DNA of 64,000 nucleotides from Pterobdella sp. o SKG-2022 (Eukaryota; Annelida; Clitellata; Hirudinida; Piscicolidae): contig OZ038326.1 in assembly GCA_964035795.1 (NCBI GenBank), forward strand, positions 3,949,969-4,013,968. The letters are read 5' to 3'. Below are positions 59,170 to 64,000 of the stretch, piece by piece. The number at the start of each line of letters is the position of its first letter. Position 1 is the first letter of the stretch. The notes beneath the pieces are model-generated. The model was given only the letters and a program-made list of their open reading frames with translations, did not search any database and was not told the origin of the DNA. The position numbers were made by a program, and so were the translations under genes.

Positions 59170-61208
59170 TTATAAAATAAATTCTAATTTTTCTAAAAGC
59201 CATTGTTTTTGACTTAAATCAACCTCATTACTTTTTTTATCAACCTTATCTCCAAAAGTATTTATAAACATTTTCAATATGTCCTTTCTCTGCTCCGAGT
59301 AATTCATATCGATCAATGTTTGTTTTGTTAAGATTATTTCATATGTTCTGTGCCTATCGTTTGAATTATCTGTATTTTTATCGGTCATTTTATCTAATGG
59401 TCTTTTGCTTCTTATTAAACTGTTCACTTGTATGCTGTTTGATTCTAAATCGACATAGACTTCCATGTTTTTTTCAATAGATTTAATTTCAAAAAATTTT
59501 TCTCTCTTATTGTCTGTTGAATCTTCTTTTTTACTTTCTGAACATATATTATTTTCTTCACCAACTTCAGTTCTGTCAATTTTGATTGTCTGTATAATGC
59601 CATCATTGTTTTCTTTCAAGGAGTTAGTCGTCATAGCGGAATTTGAATCACTTTTTTTCAATTTAGTGCTTCTATCTTCTTGGCATCGGAACGATGAAGC
59701 TGTAAAGATAGTTTTAAATGCAATATATTATAATATTATAAATTTTATTAATAGCAAAAATGTATGCTTATTAGGGGATTAAAACTCTTAACAAGGGATC
59801 AATTGGTATATGTCAACTAACAAGCAAGCGGTTAGAGTGCAATAAAAATAAGTTAAATTTTTATAGACATTTTGATGCTTTTTTAACAAGTAATTTCAAA
59901 AACTTTACGCATGTTAATATTTCATTATATTGATAAATTATCGAAAATATTGCTTATTTGATGTCTTAATAAATGTATAAAAAACTTATCCTTACTATAG
60001 TCAACATAAACTTTGAAAACATCAATTGAGGATTCATACATTTATTCAAAAGAAAAGCTATAATTTTCGATAATTATAGCTTCATCATAAAACATTAGCA
60101 TGATAAAGCTATACTTATCGAAAATTATAGCTTTTCTTTTGAATAAATGTTTGAATCCTCAATTGATGTTTAGTTTAATTGCTATACAAAACATACATAA
60201 GATGTCTCTAAAAAGTTATAGACAATATAAAATTTTGAAAAATAATTGAAAATTAATACCGATTTCTGCAGCTCTAGAGACAAGTTTTTTGCGTCGTTTA
60301 AAAATCTTGCTAGATCTCAAAACATTGTTTTGGTTATTAGTTTGCATTGATAAAGAATTATGCAATTTCAATTTTGAATTGTTGGTTTCTTCTTTTGATT
60401 CAAGCTTAGTTTCTGGTTGAGGTTTTGATGGTATTTCAGAAGTATTTAATGTCGAAATTCCTAATGACTTATGTGATGAATTACACGAAGACTTTTCATC
60501 GAAAAGTTCAGTGGAGTTATAAATTTTTGTCTGGTTGTTTTGTTGTGAGTTTAATGCCATTTGACTTGAGTCACACTTTGGTTTGGTAATGAACGGCTTG
60601 ATAATGGCTTTTGGTATTGAAGTTTTTTGGGGCTTTGAAAGAACGATAGTATTATGCTTTGGAATTGTGTAGTTACAATGTTTCTTTTGGTCGTTTTTAT
60701 AGTTTTTCTTCTTAATTTGGTCGTTTGTTTCAAAAAGTAGCTTTAAGTTTTTAACTGTTCCTGATTTTACTGTCGAGCTATCCAAAAGTGTTGTTTTTGT
60801 ATGATCAACCTCTTCGTCATCACAAACGTTCACATTTTTATTTGAGAATTTTAAACTCTCGCAGAACATTATTCTTCTGGCATCATCTTTTAATGTTTTT
60901 TCAGCCAAAATCTGTCCAAAAAATTGGTTAAAACTTGACTTTTTGTCATCTTCATTATCGCTATTATAATGTGGGTTGCATTTTGATGTGCTATACTGCT
61001 GATGAAAATAATTATCATTTTCATTTTTATCGAAATAAGTCAATGCTGCTTCATCTTCCTTAGGAGATATCTTAGCTAAGTCTACATACCTTTGGTCTTT
61101 GGTTACCAAAACAAGATCAGAAAGATCATCTTTTCTTGAGAGGGTAGGAGGTCTTGAACGCCAGGTTCCATACATCACTTTGGGGTAGAGGTACTTTTCG
61201 CTTTGCAT
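59170..61208 (-). CDS. Unrecognised, mostly disordered protein (about 492 residues)
   Basis: Two exons, 60260-61208 and 59170-59699, join in phase (AATCG|gtatta to tttacag). The chain begins MQSEKYLYPKVMYGTWRSRP, followed by DLVLVTKDQRYVDLAKISP, and is then Ser/Asn/Lys-rich and likely disordered. A more ordered-looking stretch is FGQILAEKTLKDDARRIMF. The second exon is acidic and ends in a helical segment (YSEQRKDILKMFINTFGD, QKQWLLEKLEFIL). There is no signal peptide or membrane helix. I do not recognise a family. The intron carries a long perfect-looking hairpin. The gene is divergent from FIP1, starts 993 nt apart. Confidence 0.75.
60019..60169. mobile_element. Near-perfect fold-back element in an intron
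   Basis: The left arm (about 60019-60088) and right arm (about 60101-60169) are inverted copies with only a few mismatches, separated by about 12 nt. The outer words are ACATCAATTGAGGATTCA and TTGAATCCTCAATTGATGT. The whole could fold into a hairpin of about 70 bp. The right arm and the following sequence to about 60220 (ATACATAAGATGTCTCTAAA) match the repeats at 3419 and 15113. It sits inside the intron of the 59170-61208 gene. Confidence 0.8.
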
Positions 61209-62201
61209 ACTATTGATTAAATTTATTAGGTTTTTAAGAGAAGGTTGCCATTAGCTTTGATATAATCCCAAAGGGTGGTTTAAATGATGAGCTGCTTCAA
61301 ATAATCGTTTTATATAAACCTTCCAAAGAAAGTATTTCGAACTTATACAAAACGTAACTAAATAACACTGTTATCAGTAAAAAACACTCAGAAAATAGCC
61401 AAAACTTTCCTTTATATAGAATGGATTATACAAGGCATCTTTGCAATTGTTATAGAAAACGTGTGCACTACATATAATTAAAAACGCATAACAATCGATT
61501 GCCTGAAACATTTAGGGTGTTTGTCGGAGTTATTTTAAAATTTATCATAAGAAAGTCCGTGAAAACGTAAAGAAAACAATTTTGAACATTTTTTAGGCAA
61601 TGGGAGGAAAATCGTCTTTAAAAATATTGATTTATGTATGATATTGGTTTCTAAGGGCTTCAAAGCGTACGTTTATTAAAATCAATTTTAAAAAAGACAT
61701 ATGTTAATGTGAAGGTGTTAATTTTTAAATTAATAAGCATATGTATTATCCGAATATATATATACGTAAATTTCAAATATTATAATGTTTTATAACATTT
61801 CACACACTATGTTAATTAAATTTTTGAAATAAAATACTAACAAGGTTTTTATATAATTGCAATTATTTCAAAAATAAAAAATTTATTTTTAAAAATTTTC
61901 CATTAAACAATGTAAAAAATCTCACGACTTTTTTTATCCTAAGGTTAAACTCAGTGTGAATCAAAACTTGAAAAAAATAAACGCATTTAAAAACTGTTTG
62001 ATTTAATTTTTTGAGCAACTATTAACAAAATTATTTTTTAGGCTTTTAATATGTCAATGTTAAAAACTCTATGTATAGAAAATGTCGGATTTCTGACCAT
62101 TAGTTTAAGTATTTATTTTCAATGAAAGCAATTTTTGCACATTTTCACATTTGGCACATGTTAAAGTAAAAGACTGAAATTTGTAAAAAAAGATTATAAA
62201 A
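61209..62201. promoter_or_regulatory. Region between divergent unknown gene and FIP1
   Basis: 993 nt of AT-rich DNA between two start codons. It must contain both 5' regions. No discrete element was identified. Confidence 0.35.
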
Positions 62202-64000
62202 ATGGAAATAATGTCTGCTAAACCTAGTGATGAATCAAAAGCCGAAAAAGAAATCGTAAGTGAACAGCTTGATGCAAAAAAAAAAAATATTACACCAGAT
62301 TCATCAAGCATTGATGATAAAAATTCTATAAATGATTCACAAAATGACAAAGTGGATAATATAACTGAAGAAAAGGAAAGAAATAACAAAAATCAATCAC
62401 AAAATGAAGAAATTACACCATCCGAAAATAATAATGAAAACGAATTAGATGGGCAACCTAAAACAGCACTGGATTCTGAAAATGATGATGAAGATGATGA
62501 TGATGATGGCATTCAAGTTACTATTGGTGACATTAGAAACCAAGCTTTTGAGTAAGTCAAATAAGATAAATTCATAATTGTATAATTTTTTGTATTGTTG
62601 CAGGCCACAAAAATTCAAAGCACCATATCAAAGACAAGGTTCACAAAATCAAAATGCAAGCCAAGGTGGTAGTGCTAGCAAACCAAATTTAAAAGGAATT
62701 GACTTTGAAACTGTTGGTACCATAAATGGAGTTCCAATTTTTGATTATGATTTGGATTCAGTAAAACTTGAAGATAAACCTTGGAGGAAGCCAGGAGCAG
62801 ATATAACAGATTATTTCAATTATGGGTTCACAGAAGAAACATGGACAAAATATTGTGAAAAACAAAAGAGACTCAGACTTGACAACAATTGTAAAGTGGG
62901 TTTAATTCTAGGGAATGGAGATGTGAGTGATGAAATTTCTAAAGAAGATGCAGATATTTATCTTGGCCAGCCAACCAGAAGATCTAGTGGCTTGGGGGTG
63001 TCACACAGGATTGGTTCGAAGCCACAGGGTATTATAGATGTGATTGGTAGCAGTTTAAGGGATTCTCGAAGACCCCTTCAAGCTAATCAAAAAATTGATT
63101 TAACACCAGATGTAGTTGCAGCAAACAGTGTGAGCATGCCTCAAATGCCATCCATGATGCAAGGTCATATGCACATCCAACAGTCACCAGGCTCACAAAT
63201 CTCAGCATCTGGTCAGACTTCAACAGCAGCTGTTTTGCCTATCTCCATCAACATGCCGCCTCCACCTCTCAACATTCCACCACCTGACTTTGCCCTTCCT
63301 CCTCCCACTGCTCTCCCTCACCAGATGCCACCACCACATCACAGTAGCTATATCATTTTCCATTTGTAATTGTATTTGAGCCTAAATTTATATATCTATT
63401 TGTTGTCTTAAGTTACTTGAATCAAGTAAATTTCATTGATAGAAAATATTAGATGAGATATATTTTATTGTCTCAGATGTATTAGGAAACCAGCAAATTT
63501 TGATGGCTCAACCCAATCCATATGGAGTGCCAACTCTCCCAGGCCAGTTTGATGGCTATTACAGACCTCCTATGATGCCAGGAGTGATCCCAAGCAACCC
63601 AAATCAACCAAAAGATCGCAGAGGGATGACTGGAGCTCCTTTCAGGTTCGACAATCCATACAGTGCTCCCCCACCTTTCCAACCACCTCCAGGAATGCCC
63701 CCCACATGGGGTCCAGTCATGCAAAATGTTCCTCCACCTCAAGTTTCATCAAGAAGTCCTAAGAAAAATAAAAATGGATCAGATATTAGTAGTTCTGAAG
63801 AGGAATCTCGTTCAAGGGAAAACTCAGATAGGTACTTGTTTCAATGCTTATGATTTCCTAGTAGTATTAATATTCTATAATATGAAGAAAAATTTCTTGG
63901 AGATTCTGTTTCATCAAAGTTTCATTACTGGTTTAAATTGAGATTAAATTAAATTATAAATAATATTTAGGCAATACAGTGAAAGCCGTTATCAATCGAG
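62202..64000 (+). CDS. FIP1L1: FIP1, pre-mRNA 3'-end processing factor (5' part, cut by window end)
   Basis: Exons 62202-62551, 62604-63343, 63477-63831 and 63971 to beyond 64000; all joints keep phase. FIP1 is a subunit of the CPSF polyadenylation machinery in the nucleus; it binds U-rich RNA and recruits poly(A) polymerase. The order seen is that of the family: an acidic N-terminus ([20 protein letters not shown]), then [20 protein letters not shown], the Fip1 signature ([32 protein letters not shown]), then a long Pro/Met-rich region ([17 protein letters not shown]) and the start of an Arg/Ser-rich part ([15 protein letters not shown]). The second donor (CACA|gtagct) is weak; without it the frame would stop at 63369. 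The first Met at 62202 is followed by another at 62211. It is interrupted only by the window edge. Confidence 0.95.

Noticed and set aside
63482..63742. 86-codon minus-strand frame
   Set aside because: Antisense of the Pro-rich FIP1 exon 3.

Overview
The window is nuclear DNA from an animal. It is very AT-rich (roughly three quarters A+T by eye), its genes are split by GT-AG introns, and its recognisable proteins are metazoan: 14-3-3, site-2 protease (MBTPS2), RBMX2, TXNDC17, FIP1, a ninjurin and a C-type lectin. No sequence here fixes the phylum; an AT-rich invertebrate such as a flatworm or cnidarian would fit. All gene models were built by eye from reading frames, splice sites and codon phase.

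The window has two halves. From 1 to about 43.8 kb it is gene-poor: homopolymer and trinucleotide-rich DNA with repeats, fold-back elements and degenerate tRNA-like sequences, interrupted by short GC-richer islands. Many islands behave like small exons. On the minus strand (about 12.1 to 1.4 kb) sit the exons of an unrecognised membrane protein with one transmembrane segment and a long Lys/Asn-rich last exon. On the plus strand (about 20.5 to 38.7 kb) is a series of 28-142 nt candidate exons whose codon phases mostly agree; the product is not recognised.

From 43.9 to 64 kb the DNA is gene-dense with compact introns. In order: a ninjurin-family gene (+) with a very large loop between its two membrane helices; 14-3-3 (-); MBTPS2 (+), complete in 11 exons; an 87-residue unknown basic protein (-); a secreted C-type lectin with a PAN/apple-like tail (-); RBMX2 (+), complete in 4 exons; TXNDC17 (+) with a second, phase-compatible first exon; a roughly 492-residue unknown protein (-); and the 5' part of FIP1 (+), cut by the window end. 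14-3-3/MBTPS2 and the unknown protein/FIP1 are head-to-head pairs.

Functionally these are unrelated housekeeping genes: signalling adaptor, membrane proteolysis, splicing (RBMX2), mRNA 3' processing (FIP1) and redox (TXNDC17). Nothing suggests an operon or one shared pathway. The items most worth following up are the enlarged ninjurin loop, the duplicated thioredoxin first exon, the candidate small-exon gene, and the fold-back and tRNA-like repeat families.
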